Part shown: positions 7,178 through 15,068 of the stretch, in pieces
Position numbering within the stretch: position 1 is the stretch's first letter
How the letters are laid out: each line of letters opens with the position of its first letter
NCBI GenBank assembly: GCA_963723165.1
Contig: CAVRPP010000010.1
Coordinates: 124,001 to 188,000, forward strand
From: UBA4744 sp963723165
Lineage (GTDB): Bacteria; Actinomycetota; Acidimicrobiia; Spongiisociales; UBA4744
Length of the DNA: 64,000 bases
Reading direction: 5' to 3'
Position numbers and translations under genes: made by a program
The notes under the pieces: model-generated
The model's input: the letters and a program-made list of their open reading frames with translations, nothing else
Databases searched by the model: none
What the model was told of the DNA's origin: nothing

Positions 7178-8272
7178 GTGAACGCCCCGTTGGCCGGTTC
7201 CGAGGTTCGTCGAACCGAGCGCGCCACCCATCTCGTCATCCTGATGGTGGTGCTCGGCTTGCTGCTGCCGTTGCTGCTCTGGCCCGGTATCGCCGCGCTG
7301 GTGTGGTCCCTGCGTTCCGAAAGCAAGCTCAGTCTGGTGGTCTACGACCAGACCGTTCCAGACGCTTCCTATCTGGAGCACGCCTCGCTCGGGTTGGTGC
7401 TCGAGTACGAGAAGGTTCCCTTTGCCAAGGAGGATTCCTTCATAGGCGCAGGACCCGGTGGAGCCCCGCACGGGGCCTGGCCTGCAACCGCGCCGGATCT
7501 GATCATGCTGGTCGATGCCTACGGGGTCTACGTCGACGACGACGGCGAGGTATCGGACCAGGGCACTAATCGCATAACGGATGCGTTCGGGGAAGAGGAT
7601 GCCGACACCGTTCTGGACTGGGCCGCTTCGGGGACCATGGTATTTGGGGAGTTCAACATCTTTGGCGAACCGACGGCGTCTCCGGCGTCGCTGAGACTCC
7701 AGGGACTCTTCGGCGTGGAGCGAACCGGGTGGGCGGGGCGGCCCTTCGATGATCTGGCCGCCGTCCCTGAGCGTTTGATGGCCCTGGCCGGAGGGACCTG
7801 GGATTACACCGGTGGGGGCATCGTTCTGCTGGCGCCGGGACCGGAAGGTGCCTCGGTGGTGGTGCTCACCGCCGATGAGTTGGCGGATCCACTGCCGGTC
7901 GTTGAAGGGACCCTCCCCGGCTCGGGCCGGTCCGCGGCGGCGAGGCTGGATGGATGGTTCGAGATCATCGCCGCCGCTCCCGGAACAGAGGTAGACATGC
8001 TGATGCGGCTTCCGGTGAACGAATCCGGTCGTATTCTCCTCAGTCAGGCGGGCATACCGACGGAATGGCCCTTCCTGGTCCGTACCGAGAAATCCCTCTA
8101 CCTGGCCGCCGATGCTTCCGAGAACAGTGTTGAGTTCCCATTGCGAAGGATGACAGGCTCTCCGGCCTTGATGCGGGTTCTGCCGCAGTCGCCGGAAACC
8201 GAATTCTTCTACAGGGTGTACATGCCCGTGGTGCGATGGCTCGTGGACAATGCCAACTCAGAGGACCGATAG
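7178..8272 (+). CDS. Membrane-anchored protein of unknown function
   Basis: This 364-residue protein starts at GTG 7178. It has one strong N-terminal membrane segment (about 18-44, LVILMVVLGLLLPLLLWPGI) and a large, probably extracytoplasmic, remainder without recognisable catalytic motifs. The repeated small hydrophobic and acidic stretches suggest a globular alpha/beta domain. I do not recognise the family. It precedes a response regulator, a HEAT-repeat membrane protein and a GT2 polymer synthase on the same strand, so a role in making or exporting a surface polysaccharide is a contextual guess. Confidence 0.6.
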   Translation: MNAPLAGSEVRRTERATHLVILMVVLGLLLPLLLWPGIAALVWSLRSESKLSLVVYDQTVPDASYLEHASLGLVLEYEKVPFAKEDSFIGAGPGGAPHGAWPATAPDLIMLVDAYGVYVDDDGEVSDQGTNRITDAFGEEDADTVLDWAASGTMVFGEFNIFGEPTASPASLRLQGLFGVERTGWAGRPFDDLAAVPERLMALAGGTWDYTGGGIVLLAPGPEGASVVVLTADELADPLPVVEGTLPGSGRSAAARLDGWFEIIAAAPGTEVDMLMRLPVNESGRILLSQAGIPTEWPFLVRTEKSLYLAADASENSVEFPLRRMTGSPALMRVLPQSPETEFFYRVYMPVVRWLVDNANSEDR

Positions 8273-8315
8273 CCAGTGCTGATTCCAGATCGCATTCACA
8301 GTAAGGTTTGGCGTT

Positions 8316-8702
8316 GTGAGTAGACCGCAAGTCCTGGTTGCCGAGGATGATCGTGTGGTTTCACTGCTCATCGCTCGCAGCCTCGAAGGCGTTGGTGCGC
8401 AGATCACCACCGTATACGACGGTATCGAGGCCTTCGAAGTGGACGTCACCACGGATTTCAATCTGGTTTTGCTCGACCAGGTGATGCCGGGCCTTCTGGG
8501 GGTGGAGGTCCTGCAACGCTGGATCGACGACGGCAAGAACATGCCGGTCATCATGGTGTCGGCGCTCACCGCCGAAGAAGACATCGTCCGCTGCCTGGAA
8601 CTTGGTGCGGTCGACTTCATTCGTAAGCCGTTCAGCGTGAGGGAGTTGCTGGCCCGGGTGAAAGTGCACCTGCGCGCCCAGGGCTTCGAACCGGAGCTTT
8701 AG
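8316..8702 (+). CDS. Single-domain response regulator
   Basis: This is a 128-residue CheY-like receiver starting at GTG 8316. The acidic pair is in VAEDDRVV (Asp11, Asp12), the phosphoacceptor is Asp54 in LVLLDQVMPG, the switch residue is Ser82 and the conserved lysine is Lys104 in IRKPF. There is no output domain, so it must act by protein-protein contact. It lies in the putative exopolysaccharide locus, just upstream of the HEAT-repeat protein, which could be its partner. No histidine kinase is encoded beside it. Confidence 0.88.
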   Translation: MSRPQVLVAEDDRVVSLLIARSLEGVGAQITTVYDGIEAFEVDVTTDFNLVLLDQVMPGLLGVEVLQRWIDDGKNMPVIMVSALTAEEDIVRCLELGAVDFIRKPFSVRELLARVKVHLRAQGFEPEL

Positions 8703-8797
8703 GGCGTCCTCCCCCTGACGAGCGGAGCTCGTCGGTGAGGGGGAGGTGTCGAGACCGGATAGGTCTCGGTGGAGGGGGGATCGTTCTCACCACGGTG
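8703..8797 (+). repeat. 3'-UTR two-hairpin element, copy III
   Basis: The element begins right after the response regulator stop. CCTCCCCC (8708-8715) pairs with GGGGGAGG (8739-8746) around an inner perfect stem, GACGAGC-GGA-GCTCGTC (8717-8733). A second hairpin, GAGACC-GGATA-GGTCTC (8751-8767), follows, then GGAGGGGGGATCG and CTCACCAC. It is the plus-strand counterpart of the glpX-linked copy. The remaining 8798-8870 shows only a weak CGCGAA/TTCGCG inverted repeat. Confidence 0.65.
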
Positions 8798-8881
8798 CAT
8801 TGGGTTTCCGCATGTATTTGCCCCCGCGAACGCATCAATAGGCCTCCTTCGCGTGCCGATGCAATAAGCCAGGAGGAATTC

Positions 8882-8989
8882 ATGTCGTGCGCCCTCAACT
8901 TGTGGACGCGTCGGCCTGCCGTGCTCTTCAGCACCGGCGAGGCCGCCTGCTCGCGCGCCGCCTCCGTTTCGGGGTGGGGTGAATCGTGA
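8882..8989 (+). CDS. 35-residue small ORF coupled to the HEAT-repeat gene
   Basis: ATG at 8882 follows a perfect AGGAGG (8871-8876) with five bases between, the best ribosome-binding site in this region. It encodes MSCALNLWTRRPAV and so on to VSGWGES, and its TGA overlaps the GTG start of the HEAT-repeat gene (GTGA, 8986-8989). No family is recognised. It may be a leader peptide that feeds ribosomes to the weaker downstream start, or a small functional protein with two cysteines. The long untranslated stretch ahead of it contains the structured element, so regulation of the downstream genes at this point is plausible. Confidence 0.55.
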   Translation: MSCALNLWTRRPAVLFSTGEAACSRAASVSGWGES

Positions 8990-10164
8990 GCGAACTCATG
9001 CTTCCCATCCTTGCCATCCTCGGCGCAGTAACTGCAATTGCCGGTTCGAGCCTCTTTGTCTACAAACTGATCCGCCATCGCCGTGAACGGTTCGATGAGT
9101 TCCGGCGGGCCTCGTACATCGGGGCGCTGAGCGAGATGGCCACCCGCTCCGGGTATCCCCTGGAGATGTTGCGCCGCTGGTCACCCGATGGTGTGTTCCT
9201 CGAGACCCTGCTCGAGTTCTTGAAGTTCCTGCAGGGTGGTGAGCGTCAGAACCTCCTCCGTCTGGCCAGGGAGTTGGGGATCGTCGAACGTTTCGTCACC
9301 GAGCTCCGCACCTCAAAAGGCCGCAACACCCGCGTGCAGGCGGTCAAAGCCCTGGCCGAGTTTGCCGATCCGGCCTCCGCCGATGCGCTGCTTGAAGCGC
9401 TCGGGGACAAGGTTGATGAGATCCGCTGGCAGGCCGCCGGAGCTCTTGCCAAGATCGGGGATCCGCGAGCCGTCCGGCCCTTGCTCGAGACTCTGCAAAC
9501 GGAATCGGAGTGGGGGGCCAGCCGGATCGGCGACACGCTGGTGTCCTTCGGAGCGGCTGCCGTCCCCGACCTGGCTCGATATGCCCTGCTCAGCGATCCC
9601 AACCTATCTTCGAACACCGCCCATCTGCCGCTGATTGCGAGAGTTCTTGGGATAATCGGCGACGTTCGCGCCGAGCCGGCAATGCTGTCCGCGCTCGAGT
9701 CGGATGAGGCCGAATTGCGGATCCGGGCGGCCGCCGCCCTCGGAACAGTCGGGTCGCTGGCTTGTGTTCCTGCCCTGCTCAGGGGTCTGCATGATTCCGA
9801 GTGGGAGGTGCGGGCCCAAGCGGCTGCCGCCCTCGGGCGGCAAATGGACGGACGGGCCATCGAAGGCCTCCGGGGAGCAATGCGCGACGAGAACTGGTGG
9901 GTCCGCCAAAACAGCGCTCAGGCTCTCTCGGAGATCCCTGGTGGCGTCGTCGCTCTGGTCGAGGGTCTCGAGGACGAAGATCGGTTCGCCCGCGACGCTT
10001 CCATCGAGCGCCTCATGGCAATGGGTCTGGTCCGCAAGGCGGTTGACGCGGTCAAGGGTGGAGCGGGCGACGATCAAGACCGCCATATCGTGCGCCAGCT
10101 CGTCGTGTTGGGCAGGGGTGAATACCTGCAGGACAAAGCAGCGAACGAAAAGGTGGCCGGATGA
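8986..10164 (+). CDS. Membrane-anchored HEAT-repeat protein
   Basis: This is a 392-residue protein from GTG 8986. One N-terminal membrane helix (about 5-27, ILAILGAVTAIAGSSLFVYK) is followed by a basic stretch, so the bulk should face the cytoplasm. From about residue 100 it is built of HEAT/PBS-lyase type repeats, e.g. VQAVKALAEFADPASADALL, EIRWQAAGALAKIGDPRAVR and EVRAQAAAALGRQMDGRAIE. Such repeats are protein-binding scaffolds. It overlaps the GT2 synthase by four bases (ATGA). It probably tethers or regulates the synthase, perhaps through the nearby response regulator. Confidence 0.85.
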   Translation: MSELMLPILAILGAVTAIAGSSLFVYKLIRHRRERFDEFRRASYIGALSEMATRSGYPLEMLRRWSPDGVFLETLLEFLKFLQGGERQNLLRLARELGIVERFVTELRTSKGRNTRVQAVKALAEFADPASADALLEALGDKVDEIRWQAAGALAKIGDPRAVRPLLETLQTESEWGASRIGDTLVSFGAAAVPDLARYALLSDPNLSSNTAHLPLIARVLGIIGDVRAEPAMLSALESDEAELRIRAAAALGTVGSLACVPALLRGLHDSEWEVRAQAAAALGRQMDGRAIEGLRGAMRDENWWVRQNSAQALSEIPGGVVALVEGLEDEDRFARDASIERLMAMGLVRKAVDAVKGGAGDDQDRHIVRQLVVLGRGEYLQDKAANEKVAG

Positions 10165-11573
10165 GTTTCATTGAACTGTTCAGCTACGTGATCCTGGCCT
10201 ACTTCATCGTGATGGAGCTGCAACTGCTGTTCGTGAGCGCAGTGTCGTTCTTTGCGCTTCGCCGGGACCACTTCACGTCGTCGCACGGCCGGCTCCACGA
10301 CATGCTGACCTCCGACACGACGCCGCCCGTTTCGATCATTATTCCGGCCTACAACGAGGCTGCCGGGATAACGGAATCGGTACGGTCGATGGCCATGCTG
10401 AAGTACACCCGGAAAGAAATCATCGTCGTCAACGACGGCAGTTCCGATGAGACGGTGAAGCGGATGATCGACGAGTTCAGGATGGAACCCATTGACGTTC
10501 CGTTCCGGCCCAGCCTCGAAACCGAAGTCATCCACCGCGTATACAAATCTCGACTCCCGTTGCCGATCGTTCTGGTCGACAAGGAAAACGGAGGCAAGGG
10601 AGACGCGATCAACGCGGGAATCAACATCGCCCGTTATCCGTATGTGATGGCTACCGACGCCGATATGGTGCTCGATGACGAGTGCCTGCTGCGGGCCGTC
10701 CGGCATTTCGTCGAGGATCGCTCGCGGACCATTGCCGTTGGGGGCAATGTGCGTCCTTTGAACGGCTGTGAGGTCCGGAGGGGCAAGGTCACCAATGTTT
10801 CGCTGCCCCGTCGCCCCGTCGAACTGGCACAGGTCGTCGAATACATTCGCGGGTTCCTGTCGGCCCGGCCGGGTTGGTCGGCGCTGGGCTCGCTCCTCAT
10901 CGTGTCCGGTGCCTTCGGGATCTTCCAGAAAGCGGCGGTGATCGAAGTCGGTGGGTTCCGGCATGGTCATCTGGGCGAGGACATGGAGCTGACGATGCGG
11001 CTGCACCGTCACTTCCGCAAGCGGCGGATTCCCTACCGGATCGTCTATGCCCCCGACGCGGTGGCATGGACGGAAGTGCCCGTAACCCGTCAGGTCCTGA
11101 GGAAACAGCGGATCCGCTGGCACCGCGGGTTGATGCAGGTCATCTGGCAGTACAAAGCCATGCTGTTCAACCCGCGTTATGGGGTCGTCGGCATGCTCGG
11201 CTGGCCCGCCTTCGTCGCGTTTGAGTTCGTAGCTCCGATCGTCGAGTTCGTCGGGTGGTTGGTGATACCGGCGTCGATCATTCTGGGGTTCCTGAACTGG
11301 GAAATCGCCCTGCCCCTGCTGCTCGTCTCGCTCATTCTCGGTGCAGCCAACTCGCTGATAGGGCTCTTTCTCGACGAGCGCTTCGGCTACTACAACGCGC
11401 CGGGCGAGGCCGCCAAACTGCTGGTCTATTCGCTCGGCGAGCAACTGGGGATGCGACAGCGCACCGTATGGTGGCGGGTGAGAGCCATGTTCTGGAATCC
11501 GCGCTTCAAGACCTGGGGTGACATGCAGCGCACCGGCGTCGGGAATCTCGGTTCGGAGAAGGGTTCGGGCTAA
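10161..11573 (+). CDS. Processive GT2 glycosyltransferase (PgaC/hyaluronan synthase-like)
   Basis: This 470-residue membrane glycosyltransferase has an N-terminal helix (about 8-33), then a GT-A domain with IPAYNEAAG, VVNDGSSDET, the metal-binding ATDAD (164-168), GEDMEL and QRIRWHRG (316-323). Three or four membrane helices follow. QxxRW is the signature of processive beta-glycan synthases such as PgaC, hyaluronan synthase and cellulose synthase. It should polymerise a UDP-sugar into an exported polysaccharide; the sugar is not predictable. It is coupled to the HEAT-repeat gene by ATGA overlap and ends an apparent four- or five-gene operon. Confidence 0.88.
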   Translation: MSFIELFSYVILAYFIVMELQLLFVSAVSFFALRRDHFTSSHGRLHDMLTSDTTPPVSIIIPAYNEAAGITESVRSMAMLKYTRKEIIVVNDGSSDETVKRMIDEFRMEPIDVPFRPSLETEVIHRVYKSRLPLPIVLVDKENGGKGDAINAGINIARYPYVMATDADMVLDDECLLRAVRHFVEDRSRTIAVGGNVRPLNGCEVRRGKVTNVSLPRRPVELAQVVEYIRGFLSARPGWSALGSLLIVSGAFGIFQKAAVIEVGGFRHGHLGEDMELTMRLHRHFRKRRIPYRIVYAPDAVAWTEVPVTRQVLRKQRIRWHRGLMQVIWQYKAMLFNPRYGVVGMLGWPAFVAFEFVAPIVEFVGWLVIPASIILGFLNWEIALPLLLVSLILGAANSLIGLFLDERFGYYNAPGEAAKLLVYSLGEQLGMRQRTVWWRVRAMFWNPRFKTWGDMQRTGVGNLGSEKGSG

Positions 11574-11591
11574 ACAGCAAACGAGTTCCCC

Positions 11592-11659
11592 GGTTACTGG
11601 TTCGCAGTTCGCAGTTCCCAGTTCGCAGGAATGGTGTGCCTTCAGTGACGACTGACGAC
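11592..11659 (+). repeat. Heptamer arrays between the GT2 gene and murJ
   Basis: GGTTACT, GGTTCGC, AGTTCGC, AGTTCCC and AGTTCGC (11592-11626) form one array. After a 19-base gap, TGACGAC occurs twice (11646-11659) and runs into the murJ stop codon on the other strand. The arrays fill the convergent gap. No terminator hairpin is evident. Confidence 0.65.
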
Positions 11660-13227
11660 TACTTCATCCGCTTCCGCAGCTCGTGCAGTTCGGGTGAGCG
11701 CATCAGTCGGGAAACGGCCAGGTAGACGGCCATCACAATGGCGGCACCAATCGCCACCAGTCCGAGTGAACCCCAGAACCCGGGTAGTTCGTCTCCCGAA
11801 ATCCACTGCACCGCCAGCCAGGCAATCGGTGCGGAAACTGCCACCCCGACTGAACCTCTCACCAGGGCGCCGGCAATGGCGGAGACCCCCTCGCGACCCG
11901 CTCTCGAGTGCCAGGCGGTCCCCAGGACGATGGTGTAGAGAACCATTGCCAGGGTGCTGGCCACGGCGAAACCGGGCTCATCGAAGCGGCTCAACCACCA
12001 GTACAGACCGATGGCTACGACGGTGCCGGCAGTTCCTATGAATACCGGGGTCCACATCTGGCGGCGAGCATAGAAGGCCCGGGAGTAGATCTGGTGGGCA
12101 CCCCAGGCAGGGACCGAGAGGCCGTAGAACACCAGCAGCGTTGCCGTGAGCACGGTGTCGCTCGGACCGAACTCGCCCCGCTCGTAGACGACCCGTACGG
12201 CCGGTTGGGAAAGAGCGAGGATGGCGGCGACGGCCGGGGCGCTGACGAAAATGGTGTACCGGATCGTCCTGGCGACGGTGGCTGCCATCTCCTGAAGCTT
12301 GCCTTCTTCGACCAGTCTGGCCAGATAGGGATAGGCAGCCACGCCCGCAGTTTGGGCGATGACCCCGATGGGCAGCATGTTCAAACGGCGTGCGTAGGTG
12401 AGCGCAGAGATGCCACCTGCCTCGGTCAGCTGGCCGAAGAGCCGGACGAACTGTTCGTCGAGCACAGCGATCGATTGCCCGAGCATCAGAGGGAGGGCCA
12501 ACAGCAAGTACTCCCGGAGAGCGGGATGCCGGAGCGGAACGCCGTTCACCCACCGCAGACCGGCCCGGCGGGCCCCGTACCACTGCAGAGCGAAGTTGCC
12601 GACAAAGGCCCCCCCGACCGCACCCCAGGCGAAACCGGCAGCTGAGGTGCTGCCGATGGCCCACGAAATGAGTCCACCGGCGATGATGCCGAGGTTGTAG
12701 ATGACCGGTGCGACGGCGGGGATGGCGAAACGCTGATGAGCGTATTGGACGGCCATCCACAGCGAACCAAGCACAAAGAAGATCTGGGCGGGGAGGACGA
12801 TGCGAGTAAGCCGGGTCACCTCGGCAGCCTGGGAGACGTCGAAGCGCGGGTACACCAGGTCCGTCAGCGATCCGGCGAAGATCATCGCCAGTACCGTCAA
12901 GCCGAGCATCGCCAGTGCCACCGGACGAAAGACGGCGGCGAAAGCCCGATGTCCTTCCTCCACGTCGCCCCGCACCATGTGGCGAGTGATGATCGGGATG
13001 AAGGTCACCGTGAGGTACCCGCCGGCCATCAGATAGAACAGGACGTCGGGGATGACGAAGGCTGCCTGGTAGGCATCCCCGGCGGCGGTGTTGCCCAACA
13101 GGCCTGCCAGTGCGACGTTGCGAAGCATGCCGAGGACACGGGAAAGGAGGATCCCGGCGGATACGACCAGAGCGGCTTTGCCCATCCCTCCTGTCGATCC
13201 TCCGCTGTTGTCGCCGGGGTCGCTCAT
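11659..13227 (-). CDS. murJ: Lipid II flippase MurJ
   Basis: The 522-residue polytopic protein has about 14 membrane segments. Its N-terminus GILLSRVLGMLRNVALAGLL and the ALPLMLGQSIAVLDEQFVR region are typical of MurJ/MviN, the MOP-superfamily flippase that moves lipid II across the membrane for peptidoglycan synthesis. The ATG overlaps the end of the upstream PHP gene (ATGA). There is no C-terminal kinase-like extension as in mycobacterial MviN. The stop codon lies in a heptamer array. Confidence 0.93.
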   Translation of the reverse strand: MSDPGDNSGGSTGGMGKAALVVSAGILLSRVLGMLRNVALAGLLGNTAAGDAYQAAFVIPDVLFYLMAGGYLTVTFIPIITRHMVRGDVEEGHRAFAAVFRPVALAMLGLTVLAMIFAGSLTDLVYPRFDVSQAAEVTRLTRIVLPAQIFFVLGSLWMAVQYAHQRFAIPAVAPVIYNLGIIAGGLISWAIGSTSAAGFAWGAVGGAFVGNFALQWYGARRAGLRWVNGVPLRHPALREYLLLALPLMLGQSIAVLDEQFVRLFGQLTEAGGISALTYARRLNMLPIGVIAQTAGVAAYPYLARLVEEGKLQEMAATVARTIRYTIFVSAPAVAAILALSQPAVRVVYERGEFGPSDTVLTATLLVFYGLSVPAWGAHQIYSRAFYARRQMWTPVFIGTAGTVVAIGLYWWLSRFDEPGFAVASTLAMVLYTIVLGTAWHSRAGREGVSAIAGALVRGSVGVAVSAPIAWLAVQWISGDELPGFWGSLGLVAIGAAIVMAVYLAVSRLMRSPELHELRKRMK

Positions 13228-14084
13228 CGGCTCGCCACCAAATCACGATGAATGTCTCGCAATTCCTCCAGGACCGAATCCGGAACCTCGAGGTCTCCGC
13301 GTCCTGATCCCAATTCCAGCCCCTCTTTGTACGAACCGTGGTAGTCGGAGCCACCCGACGGGACCAGACCGAACGAGCGGGCGATGTGGGCGAGTTCCTC
13401 CCGCTGTTCCGGCAGGTAGTCGCCGTAGTAGGCGTCGATTCCAACCAGCCCGGCTGCCGACAGGCGACGATAGGTCCCTGCGAATTCGGCCGCCGAGGTG
13501 TGACCGAGAGTGTGGGGATGGGACAGGATCGAGACGCCACCCGATGCCCGGGCCAGGCCGATGGCCTCCTCAGGTTCGAGCCGGAAGCGGGGGACGTAGG
13601 CAGGTGCCTGATTCCCCAGGTAGTCCGTGAAGGCGGTCGGGATGTCGGCCACAACTCCTTTGCGGACCAGGACGGCCGCAAAATGGGGTCTTCCAACCAC
13701 ACCAACCTGTGACTCCGCAAAGACTTCGTCCATGGATATGTCGATACCCAGCTGGCGGAGACGGTCGGCGATCCGGTAGTTCCGCTGAGATCGGCTCGCC
13801 TGCAGTTCGCCCAACCGATCCTGCAGCGGCCCGTCGCCCGGCGATACGAACAGGACCACCAGGTGCAGGGCTCCCGCGGTCCACTCGCAGGAGATTTCTA
13901 CACCCGGGATCAGTTCGATGGGAAGCTGCTCGGCGGCCTGCTCGGCCGGGGGGATGCCTTCCAGGGTGTCATGGTCGGTGAGGGCCACGGCCTTCAGATT
14001 CTTGGCGACCGCCTTGCGGACCAATTCGGCCGGTTCGTCGGACCCGTCGGAACGGTTGCTGTGGGTGTGTAAATCAACGGCCAT
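13224..14084 (-). CDS. PHP-domain phosphoesterase (RNase AM / YciV-like)
   Basis: This 286-residue PHP-family metal-dependent phosphatase has the metal ligands in VDLHTHSNRSDG (His6, His8), ALTDHDTLEGI (Asp, His), the middle motif LIPGVEISCEW, HPH in SILSHPHTLG and the C-terminal SGGSDYHG. The family includes 3',5'-nucleoside bisphosphate phosphatase and the 5'-3' ribonuclease YciV/RNase AM. A cytoplasmic nucleotide or RNA phosphatase role is likely. It overlaps murJ by four bases. Confidence 0.85.
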   Translation of the reverse strand: MAVDLHTHSNRSDGSDEPAELVRKAVAKNLKAVALTDHDTLEGIPPAEQAAEQLPIELIPGVEISCEWTAGALHLVVLFVSPGDGPLQDRLGELQASRSQRNYRIADRLRQLGIDISMDEVFAESQVGVVGRPHFAAVLVRKGVVADIPTAFTDYLGNQAPAYVPRFRLEPEEAIGLARASGGVSILSHPHTLGHTSAAEFAGTYRRLSAAGLVGIDAYYGDYLPEQREELAHIARSFGLVPSGGSDYHGSYKEGLELGSGRGDLEVPDSVLEELRDIHRDLVASR

Positions 14085-14139
14085 AGTCGGTAGGAGCGTA
14101 ACGCAGGCTCCTGGACCGCAATGGGTTCGTTTGCGCTCG

Positions 14140-14203
14140 GCTCCTTGTTGCTGGTTGCCTGCCGTTCGTACCGGAGCGCGGAGAACGAAGAACTAGGAAC
14201 CAA
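14140..14203 (+). repeat. Weak heptamer-like tract at the cyclophilin stop
   Basis: TTGCTGG/TTGCCTG and later GAACGAA, GAACTAG and GAACCAA (14183-14203) follow a 7-bp period. The last run spans the stop codon of the minus-strand cyclophilin gene. The match is weaker than in the other arrays. The 14085-14192 gap holds nothing else recognised. Confidence 0.35.
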
Positions 14204-14993
14204 TAGCGATTTCGACCTTTTCGATGTAGACCGTTTCCAGGGGCAGGCTCTGTTCGGTTGCCGTCGTCCCGTCTCGCCCGGTCAGCTGCACCGACCTGAT
14301 CCGGTCGAGGGTGTCATCGGAGTCGACGGCGGTACCGAAAACCGAAAAGGCGTTGTCGAGACCGGCGTCTTCGCCGTCAACGACGAAGAACTGGCTGCCG
14401 GTCGAATTGGCGCCACTGTTGGCCATCGCCAGGACGCCGCGGCCATACGTGAACCCGTCCTCCGGGAACTCATCGGCGATCAGGTAGCCGGGGCCACCGT
14501 TTCCGATGGCCGTTGGGTCGCCACCCTGGATGGCGAACTCGGGGACGATGCGGTGAAAGACCGACCCGTCGAAGTAGCCCTGCCGGGCCAGGAACACGAA
14601 CGAGTTGACGGTCTCGGGAGCGATTGAGGGGTCGAGTCGGGCAATGATGTCACCGCACGAGGTGGTGATCGTGGCCGTGACTGTGGCATCGGGCGCAATG
14701 CCCTGGTCTTCGGGGGCGGTGAAGGTCATCTCCGTCACCGGGTCCGGGGCCTCCGCTTCGCAGGCGGTCGGTTGGGAGCGATAGCCGTCGTAGTCGACAG
14801 GGATGGTCGTCGTCGCGGTCGGCTCCGAACTGTCGAACAACGTTGGCAGGACGAGCAGGACGGCCAGCACACCTACCAGGACGGTCAGCTGGGTCGCTCG
14901 CTTCCGCAGCTTGCGTTGCCTGGCCAGCTTCTCTTGCTCTTCTCGCTTCTTGGCACGGTTTTCCCGTTGTCGTTCACGCTTGTTGGTCGGCAT
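14193..14993 (-). CDS. Membrane-anchored cyclophilin-type peptidyl-prolyl isomerase
   Basis: The product is 266 residues from the ATG at 14993. The longer open frame upstream would run across the lysC start region and lacks cyclophilin-like sequence. It has a very basic N-terminus (KRERQRENRAKKREEQ), one membrane helix (about 33-53), a Thr-rich linker and an extracytoplasmic cyclophilin domain with VFHRIVPEFAIQGGDP and STGSQFFVVDG. It should catalyse proline cis-trans isomerisation outside the membrane and assist folding of exported proteins. It is divergent from lysC. Confidence 0.9.
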   Translation of the reverse strand: MPTNKRERQRENRAKKREEQEKLARQRKLRKRATQLTVLVGVLAVLLVLPTLFDSSEPTATTTIPVDYDGYRSQPTACEAEAPDPVTEMTFTAPEDQGIAPDATVTATITTSCGDIIARLDPSIAPETVNSFVFLARQGYFDGSVFHRIVPEFAIQGGDPTAIGNGGPGYLIADEFPEDGFTYGRGVLAMANSGANSTGSQFFVVDGEDAGLDNAFSVFGTAVDSDDTLDRIRSVQLTGRDGTTATEQSLPLETVYIEKVEIAIGS

Positions 14994-15068
14994 AGCGACA
15001 GGACTATAGGCCTCTTCTTGGAGGGGATCGTCGGGACGGAGCCAGACCGGCGGTACACTCCCGGCGCG

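Noticed and set aside
8798..8881. Cyclic di-GMP riboswitch ahead of the HEAT/GT2 genes
   Set aside because: The conserved riboswitch core sequences are absent; only a weak inverted repeat is present.
10074..11444. 456-codon minus-strand frame opposite the GT2 synthase
   Set aside because: A His/Arg/Asp-rich composition and full overlap with a clear GT2 gene mark it as a high-GC shadow.
11978..13720. 580-codon minus-strand frame over murJ and the PHP gene
   Set aside because: Arg/Pro-rich translation in another frame of two well-supported genes.
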